Counted from the stretch's first letter, positions 27,276-35,851 are shown. The stretch is DNA of 64,000 nucleotides from Acidisoma cellulosilyticum (GCF_020621385.1 NZ_JAESVA010000010.1:104625-168624), one strand, 5' to 3'. The notes: generated from the letters alone by a model not told the origin. Numbers and translations are program-made.

Positions 27276-28343
27276 CTACTTCGGAAGCCACTGGAAAAGG
27301 CCAAAACCAGCCAGATCATGAATGGTGGATAAAGCGAAGAGCCCCGCGATCGCCGCGACCCCCGTGCGCGTTGCCAATTCCTGAACCCGAGCCGAGGCCG
27401 GGCGGCCGGCGACCCATTCAAAGAGGCAGAACAGGAAAGCCCCGCCGTCGAGGACGGGGATCGGCAGCAGATTCATCAGTGCCAGGTTGATCGAGAGTAC
27501 GGCCGTCAGCGCCAGAAGCGGGATGGGACCGCTTGCGGCCGCAACGCCCGCCAGGTGAGCGACGCCGAGCATGCCTGTGAACTGGCCGGCGCCCTGTCCC
27601 GTGGTGATGGTGCCGACGATCCCGTTGACCGTCAGAGAAAGCACCGTCCAGGCCCGCGCCGGCGCAAGAAGAAGGATCTGGCCGAAGCCAAGCTGGCGAT
27701 GACCCAGGCTATGGGCCTCGATTCCGAGATACCCGACGTTCCGGCCATCGGAATGCCGCGCCTCTAGGCGCGGTCTCAGATCGAGCTGCGCACCCTGCCG
27801 TTCAATGCGAAGATCGACGATCTGGTCCGGCCGCGCCTGGAGAAAGGCCCCGAGATCAGCAAAGGTCACGATCGAGGTGCCGTCGGCCGCGACGATCAGG
27901 TCGCCTTGTTCGAGCCCAGCCCGGGCGGCCGGGGATCCAGCCTCGATCGTCGTGGCAATTGGAAGAAGCGTGGTTTCGCCGCGGCCGGCAAGGATGCAGA
28001 CATAAAGCCCGATCGCGACCAGCATATTGGCGGCTGGGCCGGCGAGAACAATCAACATGCGGGCTGTCGGTCGGAGGGCTGCATAGCCGCCGGCGCGGCT
28101 TCGATCCCGCTCGCCGGCGAAGGCGACGTATCCACCGACAGGGAGAGCGGATAGACTCCAAACGGTCCCTCGGTGATCTTTCAGCCGGAAGAGATTCGGG
28201 CCGACCCCGATGGTGAATCGCTCGGCCACAAGCCCGGTGGCGCGCGCCGCGAGGTAGTGGCCAAGCTCGTGGCAGATGATCAAGACATTCCCGATCATCA
28301 GGATCGCGGCAACCGACATGACCGCTAGAAGGGGCTGGGGCAC
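27276..28343 (-). CDS. Site-2 protease (M50 family, RseP-like) with PDZ domain
   Basis: 355 residues. The zinc site HELGH is at residues 25-29 inside the first membrane helix (IGNVLIICHELGHYLAARAT), and the second metal ligand motif LDGGAFLF is near residue 298. A PDZ domain in between contains GSPAARAGLEQGDLIVAADG. The length and order match RseP/RasP intramembrane metalloproteases that cut anti-sigma factors or signal peptide remnants. The GTG start has AAAGGAGG at 6-base spacing. It is unusual in a conjugation region. Its substrate could be a membrane regulator or the many lipoprotein and signal peptides of the transfer system, but this is inference. Confidence 0.92.
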   Translation of the reverse strand: MPQPLLAVMSVAAILMIGNVLIICHELGHYLAARATGLVAERFTIGVGPNLFRLKDHRGTVWSLSALPVGGYVAFAGERDRSRAGGYAALRPTARMLIVLAGPAANMLVAIGLYVCILAGRGETTLLPIATTIEAGSPAARAGLEQGDLIVAADGTSIVTFADLGAFLQARPDQIVDLRIERQGAQLDLRPRLEARHSDGRNVGYLGIEAHSLGHRQLGFGQILLLAPARAWTVLSLTVNGIVGTITTGQGAGQFTGMLGVAHLAGVAAASGPIPLLALTAVLSINLALMNLLPIPVLDGGAFLFCLFEWVAGRPASARVQELATRTGVAAIAGLFALSTIHDLAGFGLFQWLPK

Positions 28344-28407
28344 GGAGCCTCCTTTCCGGAAGCCCGCGGGCGTTCCAGTGCTATCGTTATGGGTGGAGGT
28401 TGGCGGG

Positions 28408-28716
28408 CTAGAAGGTGCCGGGGGGCGTGAACCGGCTGCCGCCGCTCGCGCCGGTCGCCCAAGGGGCGGTTTCGTAGGAGGGGCGACCGTCCTGCGTCGA
28501 GGGCTCGGTCGGCTTCACGATGGTCCCGTCGCGGTCGGCGACCGGCGGGGTCCAGATGGCGTTTGATGTGCCATAGCCCGCATAGGGATCGTAGACCGGG
28601 TTCTGCATCGGCGGCGGCGGCGGCGGATGGTAGTCCGACACCTTCTTGATATTGCCGCTCTCACAGGCCGCGAGGGAAAGCGTCAGGATGGGGAGGAGGA
28701 GTAGGGCTCGGCGCAT
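28408..28716 (-). CDS. Small proline-rich lipoprotein
   Basis: 102 residues with a lipoprotein signal (LLLPILTLSLAACESG, lipobox LAAC) and a run of prolines soon after (DYHPPPPPPMQNPVYDPYAG). It has no known domain. The leader element and SD hairpin lie directly upstream, so it is part of the transfer region. DotC, DotD and DotK of Dot/Icm systems are also lipoproteins, but this sequence does not resemble them. The site-2 protease gene follows after about 65 bases. Confidence 0.75.
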   Translation of the reverse strand: MRRALLLLPILTLSLAACESGNIKKVSDYHPPPPPPMQNPVYDPYAGYGTSNAIWTPPVADRDGTIVKPTEPSTQDGRPSYETAPWATGASGGSRFTPPGTF

Positions 28717-28769
28717 GACTGTGCTCCATGGTGATGAAGCACAGTCTGGCCGGCTTATTTGCGAACGGA
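28717..28769 (-). promoter_or_regulatory. Transfer-region leader element, copy 3 (before the proline-rich lipoprotein)
   Basis: On the minus strand TCCGTTCGCAAAT begins at 28769, 52 bases before ATG 28716. CTGTGCT and AGCACAG (28738-28744 and 28719-28725 on the plus coordinates) form a 7-bp hairpin that overlaps the GGAG Shine-Dalgarno sequence. It is identical over 13 bases to copy 8. Confidence 0.75.
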
Positions 28770-28782
28770 GCGGATTATCCGG

Positions 28783-29163
28783 TCAGGCGCTATCGGCTGG
28801 ACGCTCGGTGCCGTAAAGTCGCCAATGGACCAACTGCATACCCCTGTCCTGCGCAAGATCTTCGGCCGCCTTCTTACCGGCCGCGAGGTCGGCGTTCTGG
28901 CTCCGTAGCTCCCGGTTCTCCCGCTGAAGCTGGGCGATCAGACGCTCGCGCTCAATCTCTTGTGCCTTCGCAGCGTCGATAGCTGGCTGCAGGGCAGCAG
29001 TCAGCGCGTGGTGACGGCGCTCATACCATTCGAGCCAAGCTCGAAGGTGAGCGATCTCTCCCTCATAGTCGCGTCGAGCGCGGATGTCCGTTAGTGTGGC
29101 CCCCATATCCCGGATGAACATGGCATCCGTGATAATATTGGCGGCAGTAATTGCATCACTCAT
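28783..29163 (-). CDS. Coiled-coil protein coupled to traY
   Basis: 126 residues, almost all helical. A strong coiled coil runs from about residue 60 to 105 (IERERLIAQLQRENRELRSQ). No signal or membrane segment, so it is cytoplasmic. ATG 29163 overlaps the traY stop by 8 bases, so translation is coupled. Several unrelated conjugation systems have small cytoplasmic coiled-coil chaperone-like proteins. I do not recognise this family. Confidence 0.7.
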   Translation of the reverse strand: MSDAITAANIITDAMFIRDMGATLTDIRARRDYEGEIAHLRAWLEWYERRHHALTAALQPAIDAAKAQEIERERLIAQLQRENRELRSQNADLAAGKKAAEDLAQDRGMQLVHWRLYGTERPADSA

Positions 29164-31576
29164 TGTCTTCGCTGCCTCCGCTACTATCGGTGGTTGCGCG
29201 CAGTGTTGAGTCCATGGAGCCCTCGGCTCCTTGGCTCGACGGTCCACCAATATACCCGGCGGGGCCACGAGGCAAACTTTGTTGCGAACCACGGTTTGCC
29301 CCATCTTTTATCGACTGCATGCTGGCGCCGAGTGCCTGGCGGCTGCCCCGGGCAATTTGGTCACCTGGCCCCCACGCAGCCTGCTGGTAGAAGGCCTCGT
29401 GATCGACCCGATTGGCCGGTGCGAGCCCGATGAGACGGGGCAGGTGATGCGGGATCAACGTCACCATCCGGAAGGACATGAGCGCGGCCGTCACATGAAG
29501 CATGACGAAGATGTTTACGAGAACGACGACGCCGATCATGTTGGTCACGAACCAGCCGCCGTCCAGCACGAAGCCCGTGGCAATGCCGAAGGATTGGCGG
29601 ATCAAGAGCGACATACAGTCATAGACAAAATAGCTGAGAAACAGGCCGATCACCATGAGAACCGGCCGGAACATGACGTTGAACAAGAGGCCCCAGCCCT
29701 CAATGCCCCGGCCGTGCAGCCCTTCGCCCCCGAAGGTCATGTGAGCCAGCATCCAGAGCGGCACCGCCACCATGGCCTCGCACACCAGGATGATCCAGCC
29801 GCACACGCCGGCCATCCAGAGGACGTACGGGATCATCGGCAGCACATAGGCGATGATGATCCCTGGAGCCAAAATGGCCGTTAACAAGGCAAAAATCGGT
29901 ATCGCGAGGAAATTCACCAGGGCATGCCCGGCCACGGTCGCGGCAGCACCACCCCATTGGAAGGTCAGGACCTGGTAGACCGTCATGCCGGCGGTCGCGG
30001 CCTTCGAGGCGAGGAGCCCCGCCGCCACGAAAGCGAGCAAGGCCGTGTTCATCAGGGTTTGACCCAGCCCCATCAACCCGCCGAACGGGTCGGTCCAGGT
30101 CTGATTGCTCGGCAGTAGGAAGCTGACGATATGATTCAGCGTCCATTGGGAGATGTGCATCGAGTTGAAGATCTGTTCGAGCACCGAGCTGCCCTGCTGC
30201 TCGTTCGTGATGGAGGCGAGCGTCGTTGGCACGCCCGAGGGCGGCTCCGACTGATCGGTCGTGGTTGCGGTCGTGCGTAGGGTAGACATGTAGGCGCTGG
30301 CGGCGCTGACCATCGGCGCCAGATCATAGGACATCGACTGTCCGATGCCCTCATATGTCGGCGAGGTTACATCCGGGGTCGCATTCAGGAGCGACAACGT
30401 TGCTGCATTTAACCGCGCGATTTCCAGGTAGTAAGCGCCAGCCGATGTCCAGCCGAGCGCCGATTGCTGGGTCTCGCTCGTTTCCAAAGGAGACGTTCCA
30501 TCCGCTTCCGCCTGTTGTGCCGTCAGCAAGTCGAGATTGCCTTGGCGGGCGGCCGTGGCATTGCCCTGGATCGCACTATTGATCGCCGATTGCTCGCTCG
30601 TTGCCGTCGTCTGGAGTTCCTTGGTGTAGTCGTTGACGGCACTCGTGTAGATCGATTGCAGAGACGACAGCGCGGAGCTGTTTTTCGTCTGGTAGAGGTT
30701 GGTCGCGACGTTCTCGACTTGCGAGCGGATGTCGCCGTTCAAAACATTCTGCAGAATCGCCTGCTGCACCCCCGCCATGTTGACGTTGACACCTGCGACA
30801 GTTGTCTGATTTTTCGGAGGTTCGTTGACCGTGACTGAGCCGCAAGCCGGGTCGCCCGATTCATTGCCTGCCGAGAGGCTATAGCGCCAGGTCACATAGG
30901 AACCGTCCGTCGTATCGGAACCGGAGACAGGCTGCGGAATGGCGACCAGGTTGCTACCGCCGGGGTTCGCAGAACCGCCGGCGAGGTTCACGAGGTCCAT
31001 GCACAGCTCGGAACTGATCAGGCCCGAAACCACGTCGCCCGTTCCAGGTATGACAGGCTGGGCGATGATCATCGCATCAGGCCCGACCGATTGCACCGCG
31101 TTGGCATAGAGGGCCTTGCCCATGCCGACCCCCCACAAGGCCGCCTGCTCGACGAGTTCCTGTCCTGCCGAGAATCCCGTGCCGAGCGGGAACATCATGA
31201 CGGCGGCGAAGCCGACGCGCACCACGAAAATCCAAGACTGGTTGCTGCCGAGGATCTGTGAGCTTTCGGCCGCCCGGTGGATCGTCATGATGGTGTTGTA
31301 ACAGACGAACGCGCAGGCGATGGCAGCGACGTAGCCGGTGAATTGACCAATGATCTGGCCGATGACGGTGGCTTCGCTACCGGTCGAAGTCGCGGTGGTC
31401 GTCGTGCCGATCGAGGCGCCGGTCGGGAACAGGCTTTTAACGACCTGCGCCGCCCAGTCATTGCCGGGATCGAGCGCGGACCAGCTCACATCATAGGGGT
31501 TCGTCGTCTGCGCAAAGGCAGGCCCCGCGATAACCGTGATGGCGAGGACGAGGAACAGGAGAGTGCAAATTCGCAT
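29156..31576 (-). CDS. traY: DotA/TraY-family polytopic membrane protein
   Basis: 806 residues with a signal peptide (LLFLVLAITVIAGPAFA), a large periplasmic domain between early and late helices, and a C-terminal bundle of membrane segments (GWIILVCEAMVAVPLWMLAH, MFRPVLMVIGLFLSYFVYDC). The segment ending HMTFGGEGLHGRGIEGWGLL is typical of DotA/TraY. In Legionella DotA is an inner-membrane or secreted ring protein, and in IncI plasmids TraY is needed for transfer and is the exclusion target. It is the first gene downstream of a leader element on the minus strand, followed by the coiled-coil gene. Confidence 0.9.
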   Translation of the reverse strand: MRICTLLFLVLAITVIAGPAFAQTTNPYDVSWSALDPGNDWAAQVVKSLFPTGASIGTTTTATSTGSEATVIGQIIGQFTGYVAAIACAFVCYNTIMTIHRAAESSQILGSNQSWIFVVRVGFAAVMMFPLGTGFSAGQELVEQAALWGVGMGKALYANAVQSVGPDAMIIAQPVIPGTGDVVSGLISSELCMDLVNLAGGSANPGGSNLVAIPQPVSGSDTTDGSYVTWRYSLSAGNESGDPACGSVTVNEPPKNQTTVAGVNVNMAGVQQAILQNVLNGDIRSQVENVATNLYQTKNSSALSSLQSIYTSAVNDYTKELQTTATSEQSAINSAIQGNATAARQGNLDLLTAQQAEADGTSPLETSETQQSALGWTSAGAYYLEIARLNAATLSLLNATPDVTSPTYEGIGQSMSYDLAPMVSAASAYMSTLRTTATTTDQSEPPSGVPTTLASITNEQQGSSVLEQIFNSMHISQWTLNHIVSFLLPSNQTWTDPFGGLMGLGQTLMNTALLAFVAAGLLASKAATAGMTVYQVLTFQWGGAAATVAGHALVNFLAIPIFALLTAILAPGIIIAYVLPMIPYVLWMAGVCGWIILVCEAMVAVPLWMLAHMTFGGEGLHGRGIEGWGLLFNVMFRPVLMVIGLFLSYFVYDCMSLLIRQSFGIATGFVLDGGWFVTNMIGVVVLVNIFVMLHVTAALMSFRMVTLIPHHLPRLIGLAPANRVDHEAFYQQAAWGPGDQIARGSRQALGASMQSIKDGANRGSQQSLPRGPAGYIGGPSSQGAEGSMDSTLRATTDSSGGSEDNE

Positions 31577-31627
31577 GGCTACCTCGGGGGATTTTCCCCG
31601 AAGCTGCCATGCGAGATTGCGAACGGC
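31577..31627 (-). promoter_or_regulatory. Transfer-region leader element, copy 4 (before traY)
   Basis: On the minus strand GCCGTTCGCAAT begins at 31627, with its CCGTTCGCA 50 bases before ATG 31576. CTTCGGGG and CCCCGAGG (31603-31596 and 31589-31582) form an 8-bp stem with one G-U pair, and its right arm contains the GAGG Shine-Dalgarno sequence. The gene at 31642 ends about 15 bases upstream. Confidence 0.75.
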
Positions 31628-31641
31628 GCCCCGAAAAGACC

Positions 31642-33003
31642 TTAGATCGGCGACGGGCCTGGTCGGCTGGCGTTTTCCGGTCCCGGTGGCGTGAAGAACG
31701 ATTTTACGGCCTCGACGGCCTTCTGGATGATCTCAGCGGCCTGCTTGGAAATGTCCTCGAGGCTGCTCTTTCCTTCGCGCCGCGATGGCGTGCTTTCGGC
31801 TTTATCGCCGATCTCAGCATCGAGCTGCTGGAACTTGGCGGTGAGATTTGCCGCGTCCGGCCGGCGCGCGATGATCTGTTCCACCCCGGTCCTGGCCTCG
31901 CCGTATTTTGCCAACGCCTCGGCCGCCTTGTCGTAGGCGCTTGCGAAGCCCTTCTCCTCGACCAGGGCGGTATTGAACTGCTGCCGTAGATCCTGGTAGC
32001 GGCCACCGTCGCGCATGCCGGCCATGACGCCAGACATGCCTTCAGGGTCGGAGCGTGCGGCTGAGGCGATGCGGTTCATGATCGTCGCCCCGTCGCCCGT
32101 CCGGAAGCCCTCCATCGCATCCAGCGCGGCGCGCCCGGCACGCTCGGCATTCTGGAGACCGTTGTTGTCACGCCCTTCGTTCACCCGGGATTCGAACGCC
32201 GCCAAACGGCCCGCGAAGGGTTGAGGGGCGGAATCCCACGGTGCCGACGCCCCGCCGCCAGTGACGTGTCGGACAACTCCGTTGATGTGATCGAGAACTG
32301 TAGGTTGACGCACATGCACGTTTGCCTGTTGAGCGGCGGCCTGGGCCCGTGCTTCCTCCTGGGTTCGGGCAGTCTCCTCTTGGCCTTTCTGCGACGGCCG
32401 GCCCTGCCTCGTTCCGGCCTGGCTTTCCGGGCTGGCATCGGCACCATCTGGTCGATCTGTGCGGGCGTTGTTGGGAGCGATCGTCGCCTCGCCTTTAGGG
32501 GCCTCCGGCGGGGGAGCGAGAGGTGGGGCGCGATCGGCTTGCCTGACCGCATGTTCCAGATGGTCGAGACGGTCCCGAATATGATCGGTATTCTGGTCGG
32601 TCTGCCGGCCAATTTCCTGTGCGGTTGTGCGGAGATCGCGCACTAACTCCGGATTGCTGATGCTCGGCGTCGATTGGAGAAGTGCGATCATGCGCTCGTT
32701 TTCAAGACCTGGAGCCGAACCCGCAAGTCGGACCATGTCGGACCGGGCAGCATCGGAAAGGGGGAGCTGGTGGCCCAGCGCCTTCTCGACATCTTCAGTC
32801 GTCCTGGCAACCGAATGCTGGAACTCAGATTGATTTGCTCGCAAGGGTTCCGAATGTTCGTTGCGGAGGATGGTAGTTGTATCGGCCAGTTGCGGACTAC
32901 GTTCGCGGATCTCATTCGCGTACCGGCCAGCCGCGTCCAGCATCTCCTGTGTAGCCGGTTGACGTGGTTCCTGAGCGCTGCCGCCCTGATCGTTATCTGC
33001 CAT
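31642..33003 (-). CDS. Large cytoplasmic coiled-coil protein, transfer region
   Basis: 453 residues with no signal or membrane segment. An N-terminal helical part (TQEMLDAAGRYANEIRERSP) and segments such as QEIGRQTDQNTDHIRDRLDH suggest coiled coil. A charged Pro/Gln/Ala-rich linker (residues 155-230) precedes a C-terminal helical domain (RYQDLRQQFNTALVEEKGFA, AEALAKYGEARTGVEQIIAR). It resembles effector- or relaxase-like helical proteins only in composition. It is between the 401-residue secreted protein and traY on the same strand, so it probably belongs to the same transfer unit. Function unknown. Confidence 0.65.
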   Translation of the reverse strand: MADNDQGGSAQEPRQPATQEMLDAAGRYANEIRERSPQLADTTTILRNEHSEPLRANQSEFQHSVARTTEDVEKALGHQLPLSDAARSDMVRLAGSAPGLENERMIALLQSTPSISNPELVRDLRTTAQEIGRQTDQNTDHIRDRLDHLEHAVRQADRAPPLAPPPEAPKGEATIAPNNARTDRPDGADASPESQAGTRQGRPSQKGQEETARTQEEARAQAAAQQANVHVRQPTVLDHINGVVRHVTGGGASAPWDSAPQPFAGRLAAFESRVNEGRDNNGLQNAERAGRAALDAMEGFRTGDGATIMNRIASAARSDPEGMSGVMAGMRDGGRYQDLRQQFNTALVEEKGFASAYDKAAEALAKYGEARTGVEQIIARRPDAANLTAKFQQLDAEIGDKAESTPSRREGKSSLEDISKQAAEIIQKAVEAVKSFFTPPGPENASRPGPSPI

Positions 33004-33020
33004 TTTACTGTTCTTCCCTG

Positions 33021-34226
33021 TTAGTTGCTGGTGCCCGTCACAGTCGGCGTGGGCAATGTCGAGGTCGGCACGTAGTCGTGCTGCGTATCGACGGCGAGAT
33101 GAGCGGCCTCGAGCGATCCGCGCTCCAGGCTCGTCTTGTAGATCTGGAATTGAAGATAATTGTTGAGCGCCAGTTCCGTGGCGATCTCACGCTCGACTGA
33201 TGGCGGGGGCATGCTCTGGAGTTGAGCTGCCCAGGTTTCGTCCGACACGCGGCGTTCTGACTCGATTTGAAGCACCTGAAGCCAGGAACCCTGCGTTTGT
33301 GCCGTCAAACCCATATTCGTCAGATAGGTCTGCTGAACAGCCGTCAACGGAACCGTCTGTGATTGTTCGCCAACAATGTTGTCGAGGAATGTTTGCGCCG
33401 CCGATATCCTGGCGTTGTAGGCCCGGCGCGCAACTTGCGCGTCCTGGCCTGCTAGTGACGTAAGCTGACTGCCACGCAGCGGCGCCGGCGCGACCGCCTC
33501 AATGAGATTTGTCGCGTAATCTTTCGCCGCTGTGAGAGCCTGTTGGGTCGCATAGGTGCCACCTGCAAACAGGGTCGAGAAACTCTGGTCGGTGTCGGCG
33601 GTGGTTGCGTTCGCAGTGCAGGGAAGCCCGGCCGCCTGATCGTTCGCGTCGCAATAGCCGCCGACATGTTCTGCGTTCGCCGCCGCTGCCCCCTGTGCCT
33701 GGCCATAATAGGACGGCATGGTTGGCCAACCCTGATCACGCTCATCCTGGATTTTGGCAATCGTGTAGGCGACCTGAAACGCTTGGTGGGCCGCCGATTG
33801 TGTGCTCACGCCACCATCAAGTGCCGCGCATTGCGTCGGGCTTACGGTTTGCTGGTCGCGGATCTGCGCGTCACGGAGCTGTAACATGTATTGCCCCATC
33901 GCCTCGTTCGACGCGTCAGCTATTTGTTCCTGCGCACCTATCTGGGCCTTTGAATAATTCGCGTTTTGCGTGAAGCCTTCCTGCAACAATGTATTCGTAC
34001 TGCCGAAGGTCGTGCTGCCGATCGCGGAAGAAATTGAACTCTGGATCGTCTGCACTGCTTGGAGCACGCTGAGGATGCCGCTCTCTTTGGCGAGCGTTTG
34101 AACTTCCTCGGCGATCGACGCGGGATCGATAACAGGCAAATCGGCATAAGCGGGTGTGACGTGGAAACCGACGGCACCGATCACTATCCCGACGACCGTC
34201 GCCCCGAAAAGGGTACCTTTGCGCAT
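33021..34226 (-). CDS. Secreted protein, VirB5/TrbJ-like candidate
   Basis: 401 residues with a signal peptide (residues 1-28, ending TPAYA). The start of the mature part (ADLPVIDPASIAEEVQTLAK) and the following SSAIGSTTFGSTNTLLQEGF and SKAQIGAQEQIADASNEAMG resemble VirB5/TrbJ-type minor pilus or adhesin proteins, which have long helices and an alanine/glutamine-rich middle. R64-type systems do not carry a clear VirB5, so this would be an extra part. Four Cys may form disulfides. It ends 18 bases from the 453-residue gene and is preceded by the 183-residue secreted protein. The assignment is tentative. Confidence 0.5.
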   Translation of the reverse strand: MRKGTLFGATVVGIVIGAVGFHVTPAYADLPVIDPASIAEEVQTLAKESGILSVLQAVQTIQSSISSAIGSTTFGSTNTLLQEGFTQNANYSKAQIGAQEQIADASNEAMGQYMLQLRDAQIRDQQTVSPTQCAALDGGVSTQSAAHQAFQVAYTIAKIQDERDQGWPTMPSYYGQAQGAAAANAEHVGGYCDANDQAAGLPCTANATTADTDQSFSTLFAGGTYATQQALTAAKDYATNLIEAVAPAPLRGSQLTSLAGQDAQVARRAYNARISAAQTFLDNIVGEQSQTVPLTAVQQTYLTNMGLTAQTQGSWLQVLQIESERRVSDETWAAQLQSMPPPSVEREIATELALNNYLQFQIYKTSLERGSLEAAHLAVDTQHDYVPTSTLPTPTVTGTSN

Positions 34227-34235
34227 GGCCGTCTC

Positions 34236-34787
34236 CTAGAAGGTGCCGTTGATGTTCTGCAGGGCTGTGTATCCGGTCGGATACATGCCGTTGCCGGTGA
34301 TGTAGAGGCCGGTGCCTGAGCCGTTTGTGCCCACGCCGCCGCCGAGTGTGCCGATGGTCGGGCCGCCACCGCCGAAGGTAAGTTTCGGACAGGACAGGCC
34401 GCCGCCAAGACCGCCGAACCCGAGATTGAACCCGGTAATGGTCAACCCGCATTGCACATTGCCCAGCCAGGAATTCCAAGTTTGCTGGACAGCGCTGCAA
34501 ATCTGGCCCTCGACCGTCTGGAGCAACGAGGTCGGGTTCAACAAGTTCGTCACCAGATTGAGGCCGACGCCATTGAAGAAATTGTTGAGGCAAGAGAGGC
34601 TCGTCACGCTTTTAGGCTGCGTGATCGTGGTCTGATCGGCCGCCATGCGGGCCGTCATGCCGTTCGCGGCAGCCTGGGCGAGCGCTGCGCAGCCGACGCT
34701 GCCGGTGGTTGTGGATTGTGCGGATGCGGGGGAAGCGGACATCGCGGAGACCGCGAGGATCGCAGCCGCGGCGATGCTCTTATACAT
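34236..34787 (-). CDS. Secreted Gly/Asn-rich protein of the transfer region
   Basis: 183 residues with a signal peptide (MYKSIAAAAILAVSAMSASP, ASA cleavage). Several Cys are in CAALAQAA, SLSCLNNFF, GQICSAVQQ, VQCGLTI and LSCPKLTF. The second half is glycine-rich (FNLGFGGLGGGLSC, GGGGPTIGTLGGGVGTNGSG), which suggests a surface or envelope-associated structure. AAGGAG lies before ATG 34787. It sits between the VirB5-like gene and the 157-residue gene and overlaps the latter by 8 bases. The family is not recognised. Its pairing with the neighbouring secreted protein suggests that they form one envelope structure. Confidence 0.65.
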   Translation of the reverse strand: MYKSIAAAAILAVSAMSASPASAQSTTTGSVGCAALAQAAANGMTARMAADQTTITQPKSVTSLSCLNNFFNGVGLNLVTNLLNPTSLLQTVEGQICSAVQQTWNSWLGNVQCGLTITGFNLGFGGLGGGLSCPKLTFGGGGPTIGTLGGGVGTNGSGTGLYITGNGMYPTGYTALQNINGTF

Positions 34788-35253
34788 TGGAGGACTCCTT
34801 GTTGGCGGTGTCCGTCGCCGACACCAGTTCATCCATTCGCTCGATGGAAATCAGTCTTTGAAGCGTCGCCTGGCGCGCGATCGTCGTGACGGTCGCGAAC
34901 AAAGCGCGTCCTGCCGGGGTCTCGTGTTCAAGCAGGGCGTCCTCAATGGTCAGGTGACCCGACAACCCGGTTGCCCTGAGCCAGTGGAAAAACGTGAGCG
35001 CCCGTGCCGTGCCGACCTGGGCGAGGACAAGCTGGATATCGCCCTGAAACGCCCGATCCAGCAGAGCGGTGGAGAGAGCATCAGGACTGTGCTCGGCGAT
35101 CTGCTCAAGGATTTGTCCGAACTCGACCAGCAGGCCAGTTGCCTGAACCGAGGCTTCGATAGGCCGCACGGCGGGGGGCCATGCATCGTCCAAGTGGACA
35201 GGGCGCACCGCATCCAGCCAGTCGGTCACAACTTTGGTTCGCAGGTCACGCAT
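34780..35253 (-). CDS. Unknown cytoplasmic helical protein, transfer region
   Basis: 157 residues. ATG 35253 has AAAGGAG at 6-base spacing; the frame is open further upstream but lacks a start signal. The product is predicted helical and soluble (MRDLRTKVVTDWLDAVRPVH, ILEQIAEHSPDALSTALLDR, GTARALTFFHWLRATGLSGH). In size it resembles the IcmS/IcmW adaptor class of Dot/Icm systems, but no sequence signature supports that. It is the first gene after leader copy 5 and overlaps the following gene by 8 bases. Confidence 0.6.
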   Translation of the reverse strand: MRDLRTKVVTDWLDAVRPVHLDDAWPPAVRPIEASVQATGLLVEFGQILEQIAEHSPDALSTALLDRAFQGDIQLVLAQVGTARALTFFHWLRATGLSGHLTIEDALLEHETPAGRALFATVTTIARQATLQRLISIERMDELVSATDTANKESSNV

Positions 35254-35308
35254 CGCACAGCTCCTTTCACGGATTGCGGGGAGCATCGCGCGCGGTTCTG
35301 CGAACGGC
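35254..35308 (-). promoter_or_regulatory. Transfer-region leader element, copy 5
   Basis: On the minus strand GCCGTTCGCAGA begins at 35308, 54 bases before ATG 35253. GCTCC and GGAGC (35284-35280 and 35264-35260) can pair across a 15-base loop, covering the Shine-Dalgarno sequence. The upstream gene at 35310 ends only a few bases away. Confidence 0.7.
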
Positions 35309-35309
35309 G

Positions 35310-35726
35310 CTATTTTCTGATTTCGACGGCCATGTGGGTCAACACGAGATGCAGGCCGAGCGGCTTGATCGCCTCGCGCAAATCCTCGTTCCAGCCTTTC
35401 CCGCCCTGCCAGGAGACCATCGATGAGGCGCTGACACCGGGTCCGTAGGTCACGCGCACGGCAGCAGGTACGATCTGGCGGCAGGCAAAAGCTAGTGGCA
35501 CGTTGTTGCCGAACCCTTTGGCCACCATCCAGTGCCACGCCGGTTTTTGGGGCGTTTTCGCTGCCAGATCCCCGGGATCGACAATCGGCGCCATGCTGAC
35601 CGGCTGCGATGCAACCGCAGCGGGTGCAGCACTCTTCACGACGAAATCCGCCCGGGCGGCCGGACTTTTCGCGAGCAGTGTCACCGTGAGGAATGCCAAA
35701 AGGATAGTATTGCGGTAGATAGTCAT
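35310..35726 (-). CDS. Secreted protein with TcpQ/secretin-N-like domain
   Basis: 138 residues. A signal peptide (ILLAFLTVTLLAKSPAARA) precedes an alanine/proline linker. The C-terminal 55 residues (FACRQIVPAAVRVTYGPGVS, SSMVSWQGGKGWNEDLREAI, KPLGLHLVLTHMAVEIRK) match the TcpQ-type fold also found in DotD and secretin N domains. A second DotD-like domain in the system could add to the outer-membrane ring. A GTG directly before ATG 35726 is an alternative start; GGAGG is upstream. It is divergent from the XRE regulator. Confidence 0.65.
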   Translation of the reverse strand: MTIYRNTILLAFLTVTLLAKSPAARADFVVKSAAPAAVASQPVSMAPIVDPGDLAAKTPQKPAWHWMVAKGFGNNVPLAFACRQIVPAAVRVTYGPGVSASSMVSWQGGKGWNEDLREAIKPLGLHLVLTHMAVEIRK

Positions 35727-35783
35727 CACGCGCCTCCGGCTAATGCGTCAGGCGAATGGTTGAGCCGTTTTTTTGCGAATGGG
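35727..35783 (-). promoter_or_regulatory. Transfer-region leader element, copy 6 (variant CCATTCGCA)
   Basis: On the minus strand CCCATTCGCAAAAAAA begins at 35783, with CCATTCGCA 56 bases before ATG 35726. It has A in place of G at the third base of the 9-mer. A second partial CCATTCGC follows, and CGGCT/AGCCG flank it to make a possible hairpin near the Shine-Dalgarno sequence. Confidence 0.6.
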
Positions 35784-35851
35784 GATTGCGAAACAGCGAT
35801 ACGGCGGGGGATAAAGTCCCATCGTTTAACGCTCGCGGTCTGAGGAGCGGC

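Noticed and set aside
35730..35851. Origin of transfer in the divergent spacer before the XRE gene
   Set aside because: There is no MOBF-like nic sequence or array of inverted repeats that I can recognise; the spacer is explained by leader copy 6 and a promoter.
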